DNA from: Gp7-AA10 sp035636095
GTDB lineage: Bacteria > Acidobacteriota > Thermoanaerobaculia > Gp7-AA8
Length of the DNA stretch: 64,000 bases
Direction: 5' to 3'
NCBI GenBank assembly: GCA_035636095.1
Contig: DASPZU010000025.1
Span: 1-64,000 of the forward strand
Shown piece after piece: positions 42,979-51,449 of the stretch. The first letter of the stretch is position 1; the number at the start of each line of letters is the position of its first letter. The notes beneath the pieces were generated by a model. The model saw nothing but the letters and a program-made list of their open reading frames with translations. It did no database searches and had not been told where the DNA came from. A program made the translations under genes and the position numbers.

Positions 42979-43185
42979 TTCGGAACGAATCTCACCGAGG
43001 AACGAATAACCACACGCATCTCGTTCGAGAGCTTCCAAGGTCAGCAGTGGAAGCTCTCGCTGGCTGAAATGATGCAACACGTGGTGAATCACTCTACCTA
43101 TCACCGAGGCCAGGTGGTCACACTTCTTCGTCAGCTCGGCGAGTCGCCGCCAGCCACGGACTTTTCGACATTTCTCTTCAAGTGA
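42979..43185 (+). pseudogene. remnant of a DinB family protein (C-terminal part only)
   Basis: An open stretch of 68 codons ending at TGA 43183 reads WKLSLAEMMQHVVNHSTYHRGQVVTLLRQLG and PPATDFSTF, the typical C-terminal helix of DinB/YfiT-like metal-binding proteins with its NHxxxHRGQ motif. A TAG at 42976 interrupts the frame upstream and no good start or N-terminal half is seen. The 348-base gap 42830-43177 thus holds a decayed gene and nothing else recognisable. It overlaps the end of the opposing GH15 gene by eight bases. Confidence 0.65.
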
Positions 43186-44992
43186 GCCGCAGCGCCGCGT
43201 TGATCAATCCGATGTGCGTCAGGGCCTGCGGGAAGTTTCCGAGCAGCGCGCCGCTCTCGACATCGATCTCTTCGGAGTAGAGGCCGACGTCGTTGCATCG
43301 ATGCAGGAGTTTCTCGAACGTCGCGCGGGCTTCGTCGATGCGGCCGGCGTAGGCCAGCGCTTCCACCAGCCAAAAGCTGCACGCCAGAAAGGCACCTTCG
43401 CCGGGCGGGAGGCCGTCGTCGGTTTGGAATTCGTAGCGGTACAGGAGCTCCTGGCGGCCGAGGCGCTTTCGAATCGCGTCGATCGTTCCGAGAATCCGCG
43501 GATCATCCGGCTCCAGAAATCCGACGCGCGCCGCTGCCAGAAGGCTGGCATCGAGCTCGTCGCCGTCGAGGATCGACACGAAGCTTCCCATTTCGCGATT
43601 GAATCCTCGCTCGAGAACTGTGTTCCGGATCTCCGCCTTCGTTTGGCGCCAGACGTCGACGCGGCGGTCGGGAATGTACTTCTTCCTTGCCAACCGTTCG
43701 GCGCAGTCGAGCGCCGCCCACGACATCACTTTGGCGTGCACGTGCTGTTGGGGCGCGCCGCGTTTTTCCCAGACGCCGCTGTCAGGCTCCTTCCAATGGT
43801 CGACGACGCGATCGGCGAGGCGACAGAGGAGTTGCTGCACGTCGCGATACAGCTCCGGACGCGGCGCGTCCTCGGAGTTCGGCTCCAACTGCTCCTCGAC
43901 GGCGCCGAGGACCTCGCCGTAGATGTCGAGTTGGATCTGACGGTGCGCGTCGTTGCCGATGCGAACAGGGGCTGAGCGCCGGTAGCCTTCGAGGTGACTG
44001 AGAACTCTCTCGGGCATCTTCGGCTCGCCGAAGACGTCGTACAAAATCTGCAGGCGCGGATGCGTCAGGCGCGTGGCGTAGAGGATCCAATCGACGAACG
44101 CGCTCCCCTCGACGGTGAAGCCGATGTGGTCGAAGGCCGCGACAGTAAAGGACGCGTCGCGCAACCAGCAGTAGCGATAGTCCCAGTTGCGGACGCCGCC
44201 GACTTTTTCGGGAAGCGATGTCGTCGCCGCCGCCACGATCGCGCCGGACGGGGCGTAGGCCAGTAATTTGAGAACCAGCGCGCTGCGCAGCACACGATCG
44301 CGGTACGGACCGGTGTAAGTACATTGCGATGACCATTCACGCCAGAACTTGACGGTCCTCTCGATGGTCAGAGTCGCGTCGTCGCCGATGTGCGGCATCA
44401 CCGCGGGTGATCGATCTTCGAACGCCAGCGCAAAATCGTGACGATCGCCTTTGCGCATCGTGAATCGCGCGGTGGCATCGGGGCCGTCGAGGTCGAATTT
44501 GACGTCCGATCGCATGTGGAGCGTGGTCGGGGTTTGCTCGCAGAAGACGCTGTCGCGCCGATACTTCAGGTCCTGCGGTCGCCGTGCGTAGTTGGGACGA
44601 GGACAAAAGTGGACCTCGATGGGGACTTCGCCGGAAACGCCTTCGACGCGCCGCAGCATCTGCCGGAACGGCGACAGGTGCTGGCGTTTCTCCTCTTCGC
44701 GCATGACCGGCATCAGGTCGATCAGCCTGACGATGCCGTCAGCTGTTTTGAAGATCGTCTCGAGGACGTTCGTCCCGTCGAGATAGCGGCGCTGCGACTT
44801 GAATTCGACGCGGGGACGGATGGAAAAATATCCACCTCTTTGATCGTCGAGAAGGCGTGCGAAGACTGACGGCGAATCGAATCGCGGCCAGCACAGCCAG
44901 TCGATCGATCCCTCGCTCGAAATCAGCGCCGCGGAACGGGTGCAGCCGACGACCGCGTAGTCCGCGATGGGACGGTAATGGGCGTCAGGCAT
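43178..44992 (-). CDS. GH15 family glycoside hydrolase (trehalase/glucoamylase-like)
   Basis: A 604-aa enzyme of the bacterial intracellular GH15 type that includes mycobacterial-type trehalases and isomaltose/dextran glucosidases. The N-terminus YRPIADYAVVGCTRSAALIS and GSIDWLCWPRFDSPSVFARLLD is diagnostic. GGVRNWDYRYCWLRDASF is the substrate-binding motif; LDIYGEV and PPGEGAFLACSFWLVEAL probably carry the acid and base Glu. ATG 44992 is fixed because it shares a TAATG with the preceding 45-aa gene. It differs strongly from the other GH15 at 19464. Substrate not settled. Confidence 0.9.
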   Translation of the reverse strand: MPDAHYRPIADYAVVGCTRSAALISSEGSIDWLCWPRFDSPSVFARLLDDQRGGYFSIRPRVEFKSQRRYLDGTNVLETIFKTADGIVRLIDLMPVMREEEKRQHLSPFRQMLRRVEGVSGEVPIEVHFCPRPNYARRPQDLKYRRDSVFCEQTPTTLHMRSDVKFDLDGPDATARFTMRKGDRHDFALAFEDRSPAVMPHIGDDATLTIERTVKFWREWSSQCTYTGPYRDRVLRSALVLKLLAYAPSGAIVAAATTSLPEKVGGVRNWDYRYCWLRDASFTVAAFDHIGFTVEGSAFVDWILYATRLTHPRLQILYDVFGEPKMPERVLSHLEGYRRSAPVRIGNDAHRQIQLDIYGEVLGAVEEQLEPNSEDAPRPELYRDVQQLLCRLADRVVDHWKEPDSGVWEKRGAPQQHVHAKVMSWAALDCAERLARKKYIPDRRVDVWRQTKAEIRNTVLERGFNREMGSFVSILDGDELDASLLAAARVGFLEPDDPRILGTIDAIRKRLGRQELLYRYEFQTDDGLPPGEGAFLACSFWLVEALAYAGRIDEARATFEKLLHRCNDVGLYSEEIDVESGALLGNFPQALTHIGLINAALRLT

Positions 44993-45129
44993 TACCGGGC
45001 CATGTGATGTTGTCCGGACTCGTATCCCTGACGGAATCCCCGCGACACATCCTCCCAATGGGTGAAGAACGAGACGACCACGGCGGCGGCGATGACGACG
45101 ATAAGAATGCGCGTGCGAACGCTTTTCAT
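44992..45129 (-). CDS. 45-aa single-helix membrane peptide
   Basis: A small gene between the regulator and GH15 genes. It reads MKSVRTRILIVVIAAAVVVS, then FFTHWEDVSRGFRQGYESG and QHHMAR: a positively charged N-terminus, one membrane helix (about residues 8-22) and a charged tail. Its ATG at 45129 has AAGGAGAAC immediately upstream, a strong ribosome site, and its TAA overlaps the GH15 ATG (TAATG), so it is translated and couples GH15 expression. It starts 10 bases after the regulator's stop. Function unknown. Confidence 0.7.
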   Translation of the reverse strand: MKSVRTRILIVVIAAAVVVSFFTHWEDVSRGFRQGYESGQHHMAR

Positions 45130-45139
45130 GAGTTCTCCT

Positions 45140-45463
45140 TCACGGTTTCCATTTGCCGGCTTCTTTGCGAATACGTTCCAGATCGTTCCAATGGCGTTCG
45201 AGCTGCTTGCGGCCGTCGGACGTCATCGCGATGGTCGTCTTCGGAATCTTTCCATCAAACGACTTCGCGATCGCGACCAGCCCTCCCTCTTCCAGCTTCG
45301 AAAGATGTGCCGAGAGATTTCCTTTGCTGAGGGCGGTCAGGCGCTGCAGGAAGAGGAAATCGGCGCTCTTGCAGGCCGACAGAGCGGTCAGAATCGAAAG
45401 GCGCGCCGGCTCGTGAATCAGGCGGTCGAGGCCAGCCAGTTGTTCGAATGGTGCTTCGCTCAT
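45140..45463 (-). CDS. winged-helix transcriptional regulator (MarR/ArsR-like, HTH_34 type)
   Basis: A 107-aa DNA-binding protein: IHEPARLSILTALSACKSADFLFLQRLTALSKGNLSAHLSKLEEGGLV is the winged helix with the recognition helix at GNLSAHLSKLE, followed by the wing KIPKTTIAMTSDGRKQLE and a C-terminal dimerization helix. No metal-binding cysteines of the ArsR kind. It overlaps the upstream frameshifted membrane gene by four bases and probably binds the palindrome at 46064-46092 to control its own operon. Ligand unknown. Confidence 0.88.
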   Translation of the reverse strand: MSEAPFEQLAGLDRLIHEPARLSILTALSACKSADFLFLQRLTALSKGNLSAHLSKLEEGGLVAIAKSFDGKIPKTTIAMTSDGRKQLERHWNDLERIRKEAGKWKP

Positions 45464-46048
45464 CTTTCCTCCTCCGCTGGAGGGAAGAAACGAATGAACG
45501 AGAGGTGGTCGCGGACTCCAGCCAGGATCAACATTAAACCGAACCAGTATCCGTAGGCGCGTCCGACCGTCGCCGGGGACAGACCGATGAGCGGCAGCAA
45601 CGCGATGGCTGCAAGGACAACCCCGATCGTCAGATATTCGCCACGAATGGCGCGGGAGCGCCAGGCAGTTGCGCTAAGAAAAGCCGCCACCAGCAGTCCC
45701 GAGACAAAAACGGGAGGATGGGCAGTGAGATCCACGGCCATCCCGACGAAGAAGATGAACATCACCCAGTACCAGGTACCCTGCGAACAAGTAGGCACTG
45801 TCGCCTTCGATCTCTTCGACTGTGCCGAACCGGCGGCGGTAGTACTTTCCGATCGCGAAATAGCCGCCCAGGCCGATCGCCATCGCGATCAGCATGATGT
45901 CGATGCCGAAGAGTGATGTGGGGACCTGTGGAAGCGTCTGCATGACCAAAGCGAGACCTATCGGCACGATGCGAAGGCCCTGGCGGTCGGAGTAGTTGGT
46001 GGTGAGGTCGTGAATATCGCGGAGAGGAAGGGAGTCTGTTGGAGTCAT
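45460..46048 (-). pseudogene. frameshifted integral membrane protein gene
   Basis: Two overlapping frames together make one membrane protein of about 195 aa. The first (from ATG 46048: MTPTDSLPLRDI, then IVPIGLALVMQTL and two helices, ending at DSAYLFAG) continues in the second as TWYWVMFIFFVGMAVDL and three more helices to PPAEEER. The frames join if one base is removed from the three-C run at 45779-45781 (G-run on the coding strand). This is either a recent frameshift mutation or a sequencing error. The family is unknown, but membrane genes paired with this kind of winged-helix regulator are common. First gene of the operon. Confidence 0.7.
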
Positions 46049-46063
46049 GGACCGCACCTTTCG

Positions 46064-46092
46064 CAGACTAGTTTATATCACAAACTGGTCTG
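46064..46092. promoter_or_regulatory. candidate operator palindrome for the regulator/GH15 operon
   Basis: CAGACTAGTTT-atatcac-AAACTGGTCTG: 11-bp inverted arms with one mismatch around an AT-rich 7-base centre, 16 bases upstream of the first start codon. The centre (TTTATATCACAAAC) stands out in this GC-rich DNA and may overlap the promoter. This is the expected layout for autoregulation by the winged-helix protein encoded second in the operon. Confidence 0.6.
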
Positions 46093-46094
46093 TT

Positions 46095-48959
46095 TCAAGG
46101 TGCGAAAGCCTTTTGTAACACCTGCGCGAGGTGCAGGGTCTGCCGGCCGGTGGCCTGCTCGATCTGCTCGCGACAACTGAATCCGTCCGCGACGATCAGC
46201 GTATCGCGCGCCGCCTCGCGCACGCGCGGCAGCAGCACGCGCTCGCCGATGCGCATCGAGATGTCGTAGTGCCTCGCTTCGAAGCCGAACGCCCCCGCCA
46301 TGCCGCAGCAGCCGGAATCGAGGTGCTCGAAATCGAGCCCGATCTTTTTCAGCGCCACCTCTTCCGGCTCGAACTTCATGATGGCTTTGTGATGGCAATG
46401 TCCCTGGACAATGGCCTTGCGCTGCAGGCGCGGAACCTTGAAGCGATCGCCTTCGCGTTCGATGAACTCGCTGAGCGTCAGCATGGGGATCGTGCGTCCT
46501 GGAAAAAGATTCTCGAGCTCATCGCGAAAAACCGAGATGCAGCTCGGCTCCAATCCGATGATCGGAATTCCTTTTTGGATCTCCGGGCTCAGCTCGGCCA
46601 TCACTTCCGTCAATGCCTTTTTCGCCTGGGTGAGGAATCCCCAGTCATACAGCGGACGGCCGCAACAGAGCGGCTTACGCGGAATGCTGACGCGATAGCC
46701 GGCGCGCTCTAGCACGTCGACCGCCGCCATGGCAGTGTCGGGCCTGAAGTAGTTGTTGAAGGTGTCCGGCCACAAAAGCACCGTCGTCCCCTGCCTTGGC
46801 GGCTCGTGCTTCGCGAACTGTTGTCGGAAGGTGTGCTTCGCATATCGCGGCATCTTTCGCTGCGGCGCGATGCCGAGGATCCGTTTGGCCATCGGCATGG
46901 TGAGATTCGCGATCCGCGGCGCAATCGATGCCATTCGCGACCAGTGATGAATCCATCCCATCGAGTAAGCAGCGATCGGGCGCAAACGGCGTTGGTAATA
47001 GTGGGAAAGGAATTCGGCCTTGTACGTCGCCATGTCGACGTTGACTGGGCAATCACCCTTGCATCCTTTGCAGGAGATGCAGAGGTCGAGCGCGTCCTTG
47101 ACGGCATCGTTGTGCCAGTCGTCCGGAATCTCCCGCCCCTGGAACATTTCGAAAAAGAGGTGCGCCCGGCCGCGCGTGGAGTGCTCTTCCTCGCGCGTGA
47201 CCATGTAGCTCGGGCACATCGTGCCGCCGTCCATGCGACGGCATTCGCCCACCCCGACGCAACGGAGCACGGCGCGGTCGATGCGTCCCTGGTCGTCGGG
47301 GAATTGAAAGTGGGTCTTGGGCGTCCACGGCTTGAAATCGGCGCCCAGCCTCAGATTTTCGGTCGGATGGTACGGAGTGACGACCTTGCCGGGATTCATC
47401 TTCCAGTCGGGATCCCAGATCGATTTGAATTCGCGGAAGGCTTCGATCAACGTCTCGCCGAACATTTTCGGCAGAAGCTCGGCGCGCGACTGGCCGTCGC
47501 CATGCTCGCCGGAAAGCGAGCCGTTGTACTTGATGCAGAGGTCTGCGGCTTCGTCGATGTAGGCGCGATACTTCGCGATGCCGCCGGCGGATTCGAGATC
47601 GAAGTTGTTGCGGGTGTGCACACACGCCTGTCCGAAGTGGCCGTACAGATCGCCGACGTAACCGAATTTGTCCATCAGCTTACGCAGATCGCGCAGATAT
47701 TTGCCGAGGTGCTTCGGATCGACGGCGGAGTCTTCCCAACCCTCCCACGTCCGCGGCTTTCCGGGGACGAAGGCCGTCGCGCCGAGCCCCGACTCCCGGA
47801 TTTTCCAGATGCGCTTTTCGTCTTTCTTATCGTCGAAGCGCCGCATCGACGGGCAGAGACTGGAATTTTTCAGCGCGTCCATCATCCGCTGCGCGCTCAT
47901 GTCCGATTCCGCCTTCGTCTCCCCGCCGAATTCGACCAGCAGCCAGCCGCGCCCCTGCGGCAGGAGCGGCAGCTTGTCGAGGTTCAACTTCTTCTGCTTC
48001 ATATCCTCGACCAGGCGATCGTCGACGCCTTCCAGCCCGATGGGATTGAATTGCAGGAGCCGCGGGACATCGTCGGCCGCGATGAAGATGTCTTCGTATC
48101 CGAGAACCACCAGCGTGCGCGACGGGGGGCTGTAGACGAGACGGCATTTCGCTTCCAGCACGATCACGCACGTACATTCGCTGCCGACCAGCGCCTTCGC
48201 GACATTGAATCCATCCTCGGGGAGGAGCGAATCGAGGTTGTATCCGGAGACGCGGCGCGGGATTTTCGGATAGCGCCTGCGGATCTCGTCGCCGTATTTG
48301 TCACGGATCGCGCGGAGACGCCGATAGATCTCGCCGCGACGTCCGCCCTCGTCGATGAATTTGGTCAACGCGTCCTCGCTCGTGGCGCCGACGCGCAATT
48401 GGACACCGTCGTAGGTGAGGACATCGAGCTCGTCGATGTTGTCGACGGTCTTGCCGGCCATCAACGCGTGCACGCCGCACGAGTTGTTGCCGATCATTCC
48501 GCCGATGGTGCAGCGGTTGTGCGTGGCCGGATCGGGCCCGAATGTCAGACGGTGTTTCTCGGCGGCGTCGCGAAGATCGTCGAGGACAATTCCCGGCTCG
48601 ACGCGCGCGAATTTTTCGCGCGCGTTGAGCTCGACGATGTTGTGCATGTACTTTGAAAAGTCCATGACCACCGCCACGTTGCAACACTGTCCGGCCAGCG
48701 ACGTTCCACCGCCGCGGGCCAGTATCGGCGCGCCGAATTTTCGAGCCAGTGCCACGGTCGCGATGACATCATCGGCAGTCCGGGGAAGGACGACGCCGAT
48801 GGGGACCTGGCGGTAGTTCGATGCATCGGTGGCGTACATCGCACGCGAGCCGTTATCGAATCGAACTTCGCCCCCAATCTCGCGCTGCAGCGCCGCGGCC
48901 AGCGCGGCGGCGTCGACGTTGAGTTCCTGGATCCGGTCGCGATAGACGAATCGGTCCAT
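46095..48959 (-). CDS. FAD-linked 2-hydroxyacid dehydrogenase fused to Fe-S domain (D-lactate/D-2-hydroxyglutarate type)
   Basis: A 954-aa flavoprotein. The N-terminal VAO/PCMH FAD-binding domain has PILARGGGTSLAGQ, FGPDPATHNRCTIGGMIGNNSCG and KTVDNI. The central substrate domain has GHFGQACVHTRNNFDLES and SGEHGDGQ (typical metal/substrate His). The C-terminal part carries a 4Fe-4S motif CISCKGCKGDCP and CCG-type motifs (LCCGRPLYDWG; GCCGMAGAFG). Such YdiJ-like enzymes oxidise D-lactate, D-2-hydroxyglutarate or a similar 2-hydroxyacid and pass electrons to the respiratory chain. It follows the pyruvate-oxidase-like gene by 12 bases, which fits lactate use. Confidence 0.9.
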   Translation of the reverse strand: MDRFVYRDRIQELNVDAAALAAALQREIGGEVRFDNGSRAMYATDASNYRQVPIGVVLPRTADDVIATVALARKFGAPILARGGGTSLAGQCCNVAVVMDFSKYMHNIVELNAREKFARVEPGIVLDDLRDAAEKHRLTFGPDPATHNRCTIGGMIGNNSCGVHALMAGKTVDNIDELDVLTYDGVQLRVGATSEDALTKFIDEGGRRGEIYRRLRAIRDKYGDEIRRRYPKIPRRVSGYNLDSLLPEDGFNVAKALVGSECTCVIVLEAKCRLVYSPPSRTLVVLGYEDIFIAADDVPRLLQFNPIGLEGVDDRLVEDMKQKKLNLDKLPLLPQGRGWLLVEFGGETKAESDMSAQRMMDALKNSSLCPSMRRFDDKKDEKRIWKIRESGLGATAFVPGKPRTWEGWEDSAVDPKHLGKYLRDLRKLMDKFGYVGDLYGHFGQACVHTRNNFDLESAGGIAKYRAYIDEAADLCIKYNGSLSGEHGDGQSRAELLPKMFGETLIEAFREFKSIWDPDWKMNPGKVVTPYHPTENLRLGADFKPWTPKTHFQFPDDQGRIDRAVLRCVGVGECRRMDGGTMCPSYMVTREEEHSTRGRAHLFFEMFQGREIPDDWHNDAVKDALDLCISCKGCKGDCPVNVDMATYKAEFLSHYYQRRLRPIAAYSMGWIHHWSRMASIAPRIANLTMPMAKRILGIAPQRKMPRYAKHTFRQQFAKHEPPRQGTTVLLWPDTFNNYFRPDTAMAAVDVLERAGYRVSIPRKPLCCGRPLYDWGFLTQAKKALTEVMAELSPEIQKGIPIIGLEPSCISVFRDELENLFPGRTIPMLTLSEFIEREGDRFKVPRLQRKAIVQGHCHHKAIMKFEPEEVALKKIGLDFEHLDSGCCGMAGAFGFEARHYDISMRIGERVLLPRVREAARDTLIVADGFSCREQIEQATGRQTLHLAQVLQKAFAP

Positions 48960-48971
48960 CGGGATGACATC

Positions 48972-50747
48972 TTAGACCTTGACCGAATCGAGCAGCTCCT
49001 TCATCGACTGTTTGAGAATGTGGCTGCGCGCCGGATCGTGCAGAAGCGACTTCACGAACTTCCGCGCCTGCTCGGCCGTGATGTGGGGCGGCAGCGGCGG
49101 CACTTCGGGATCGGTGTGAAATTCGAGGATGGAGGGCCGCTCCGCTTTCAGCGCCGCGTCCCATGCCGCGGCGATGCGGTCTGGTTTTTCGACGCGCACC
49201 CCGAGCAATCCCAGCGACTGCGCGAATTCGGCATACTGAAAATCGGGAAGAACCTGCGAGGCGTCGAACTTCGGATCACCCTCCATGACGCGCTGTTCCC
49301 ACGTGACCATGTTCAGATCGCGATTCTTGAGCACGCACACGATCAGCCGCGGATCGGCCCACTCGCGCCAATATTTCGCGACGGTGAGCATCTCATTCAT
49401 TCCGTTCATCTGGAATGCGCCGTCGCCGACGCACGCGATTGCGACGCGATCGGGGAATGCAAATTTCGCGGCGATCACATACGGCACACCCGGTCCCATC
49501 GTCGCGAGATTTCCTGAAAGTGATCCCATCATCCCGCGCCGGAATTTGAGATCGCGCGCATACCAGCTGGCCGTCGATCCCGAATCGGCGGCCACGATGC
49601 AGTTCGCCGGAAGCTTGGGCGACAATTCCCAGAAAACGCGCTGGGGATTGATCGGATCGGCGCTCGTCATCGCGCGCGCTTCCATCAGCTTCCACCACTC
49701 GCCGATCTCGTGTTCGATTTTTTCGCGCCACGACCGGTCGGTCTTGCGCTGCAACATCGGCGCGAGCGCACGCAGCGTCTCTTTGCTATCGCCGACCAGG
49801 TTGATTTCCATCGGATAGCGGATCGAGAGCATGCGTCCGTCGATGTCGATCTGCACCCCGCGCGCTTTTCCCTCCTCGGGCAGAAACTCCGGATACGGGA
49901 AGCTGGAGCCGACCATGAGGAGCGTGTCGCATTCGTCCATCAGGACCCAGCTCGGTTTCGTTCCGAGAAGTCCGATCGAGCCGGTGACAAAGGGCAGTTC
50001 GTCGGGAACAGCAGCTTTGCCGAGGAGTGCTTTTGCGACACCGGCGCCGAGGAGATCGGCGACCTCGATGATCTCGTCGGTGGCATGCATCGCACCCTGC
50101 CCGACCAGCATCGCCACGCGCTTGCCGGCGTTGAGAACTTCCGCGGCGCGTCCAAGATCATCCTGATGCGGAACGACGCGCGGCGATGTATAGCCGACTC
50201 CGGAGTGGACAGTCGAATGCTTGTGTGGAGGTGGCTTGAAAGGCTCGTCCTGAAGATCGTGCGGAATGATGATGCACGTGACCGTGCGCTCGGCGAGAGC
50301 GATGCGGAATGCACGATCGATCAGATGCTTGATCTGCCCGGGCACCATCGCCGTGTGCACGAATTCCGACGCCACGTCCTTAAAGAGATTTTGCAGATCG
50401 ACTTCCTGCTGGTACGAGCCGCCCATCGCAAGTCGCGATGATTGCCCGACGATCGCAACGACCGGTTGATGATCAAGCTTCGCGTCGTACAGTCCGTTGA
50501 GAAGATGGATCGCGCCGGGTCCTGAAGTGGCCAGGCACACACCGGGCTCGCCGGTGAACTTCGCGTGCGCGCAGGCCATGAAGGCCGCCATCTCTTCATG
50601 CCGTACCTGAATGAAATCGATCTTTCCCTCCGCGCGCTCCAGCGCGCCCATGATCCCGCTGATGCCGTCGCCCGGATAGCCGTACACGCGGCGCACACCC
50701 CACTCGCCGAGGCGTTTGACGAGAAAGTCGCTGGTGGTTTCAGCCAT
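48972..50747 (-). CDS. thiamine-diphosphate enzyme, pyruvate oxidase/PoxB-like
   Basis: A 591-aa three-domain TPP enzyme. GYPGDGISGIMGAL and QVRHEEMAAFMACAHAKFTG (catalytic Glu) are in the Pyr domain, and SGPGAIHLLNGLYDAKLD is typical of pyruvate oxidases. The central nucleotide-binding domain follows, then the PP domain with CVGDGAFQMNGMNEM and NRDLNMVTW for TPP/Mg. It would decarboxylate pyruvate to acetate with electrons to quinone or oxygen. Acetolactate synthase is possible but less likely. The DUF71 gene lies 33 bases upstream, so it may share the B12 operon's transcript. Confidence 0.87.
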   Translation of the reverse strand: MAETTSDFLVKRLGEWGVRRVYGYPGDGISGIMGALERAEGKIDFIQVRHEEMAAFMACAHAKFTGEPGVCLATSGPGAIHLLNGLYDAKLDHQPVVAIVGQSSRLAMGGSYQQEVDLQNLFKDVASEFVHTAMVPGQIKHLIDRAFRIALAERTVTCIIIPHDLQDEPFKPPPHKHSTVHSGVGYTSPRVVPHQDDLGRAAEVLNAGKRVAMLVGQGAMHATDEIIEVADLLGAGVAKALLGKAAVPDELPFVTGSIGLLGTKPSWVLMDECDTLLMVGSSFPYPEFLPEEGKARGVQIDIDGRMLSIRYPMEINLVGDSKETLRALAPMLQRKTDRSWREKIEHEIGEWWKLMEARAMTSADPINPQRVFWELSPKLPANCIVAADSGSTASWYARDLKFRRGMMGSLSGNLATMGPGVPYVIAAKFAFPDRVAIACVGDGAFQMNGMNEMLTVAKYWREWADPRLIVCVLKNRDLNMVTWEQRVMEGDPKFDASQVLPDFQYAEFAQSLGLLGVRVEKPDRIAAAWDAALKAERPSILEFHTDPEVPPLPPHITAEQARKFVKSLLHDPARSHILKQSMKELLDSVKV

Positions 50748-50780
50748 ACTTCAATTGGAAGCATGACCCGTACCGCGCGG

Positions 50781-51449
50781 TCAGGCCGGCAGAAGGTCGG
50801 CGAAAACGAAGCCGTCGCGCTCCACCACCACCCCGCCCGCGATGCGCAGTGGCGACGCGAACATCGGGCCGCAGTAGGCGAAGGTATGAAATTCGCCGCG
50901 CTCGCCGCACGGATCGACATTGGGCGGAAGATCGCTGAGCAGATCAGCATCGAATTCGCGTCCGGCAAATGATGGCGGTAGCAATCGGGGATCGACACAG
51001 GTGAGCCGCGCTCGTAGACCTCCCGCAATCATTTCGCGCGCGAGCTCGAGTGTGTCGCGGCCCCACAGCGGGAACACGGGCCGGAGCTTCGTGGTCGCCA
51101 ATTGCTTTTCGCGATAGGCACGAATGTCTTCGAGGAAGAGATCGCCGAACGCGAAGCACTCGACGCCTTCGGCTTCGGCTCGCCCGATGGCTGCCTGCAT
51201 GACGCATTCGTATTGCGCGTTCGAGCACGGACTCGGAATTGGCAGCTCCCACAGCGGGAGTCCGGCCGCATTGGCTTGCGCTCGGAGCAGCTCGGTGCGG
51301 ACTGCATGCATCGCGACCCGGTCCGCCGCGACGTTGATGGTGGTCACGAGCCCGACAACTTCGTATCGCTCATCGGAGCGAAGCTGATGCAGCGACCAGG
51401 CGGAGTCCTTTCCACTGCTCCAGGAAAGAAGAGTCTTCAGCCGGCGCAT
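50781..51449 (-). CDS. DUF71/COG2102 ATP pyrophosphatase, predicted B12-salvage type
   Basis: A 222-aa PP-loop enzyme: LLSWSSGKDSAWSLHQL is the SGGxDS-like PP-loop and SNAQYECVM and FGDLFLEDIRAYRE are family motifs. One branch makes diphthamide in archaea and eukaryotes; a bacterial branch has been predicted by comparative genomics to act in B12 salvage because it clusters with cobalamin transport genes. Its position here, last in a run with btuB, a DUF6580-type protein and a BtuF-like protein under a cobalamin riboswitch, supports that branch. It overlaps the BtuF-like gene by 13 bases. Exact reaction unknown. Confidence 0.85.
   Translation of the reverse strand: MRRLKTLLSWSSGKDSAWSLHQLRSDERYEVVGLVTTINVAADRVAMHAVRTELLRAQANAAGLPLWELPIPSPCSNAQYECVMQAAIGRAEAEGVECFAFGDLFLEDIRAYREKQLATTKLRPVFPLWGRDTLELAREMIAGGLRARLTCVDPRLLPPSFAGREFDADLLSDLPPNVDPCGERGEFHTFAYCGPMFASPLRIAGGVVVERDGFVFADLLPA

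Noticed and set aside
46806..48656. 616-codon open frame on the plus strand opposite the FAD/Fe-S dehydrogenase gene
   Set aside because: It is the antisense of a gene with full motifs; long antisense frames are common at this GC. Its translation is Arg/Val/Asp-rich with no recognisable domain.
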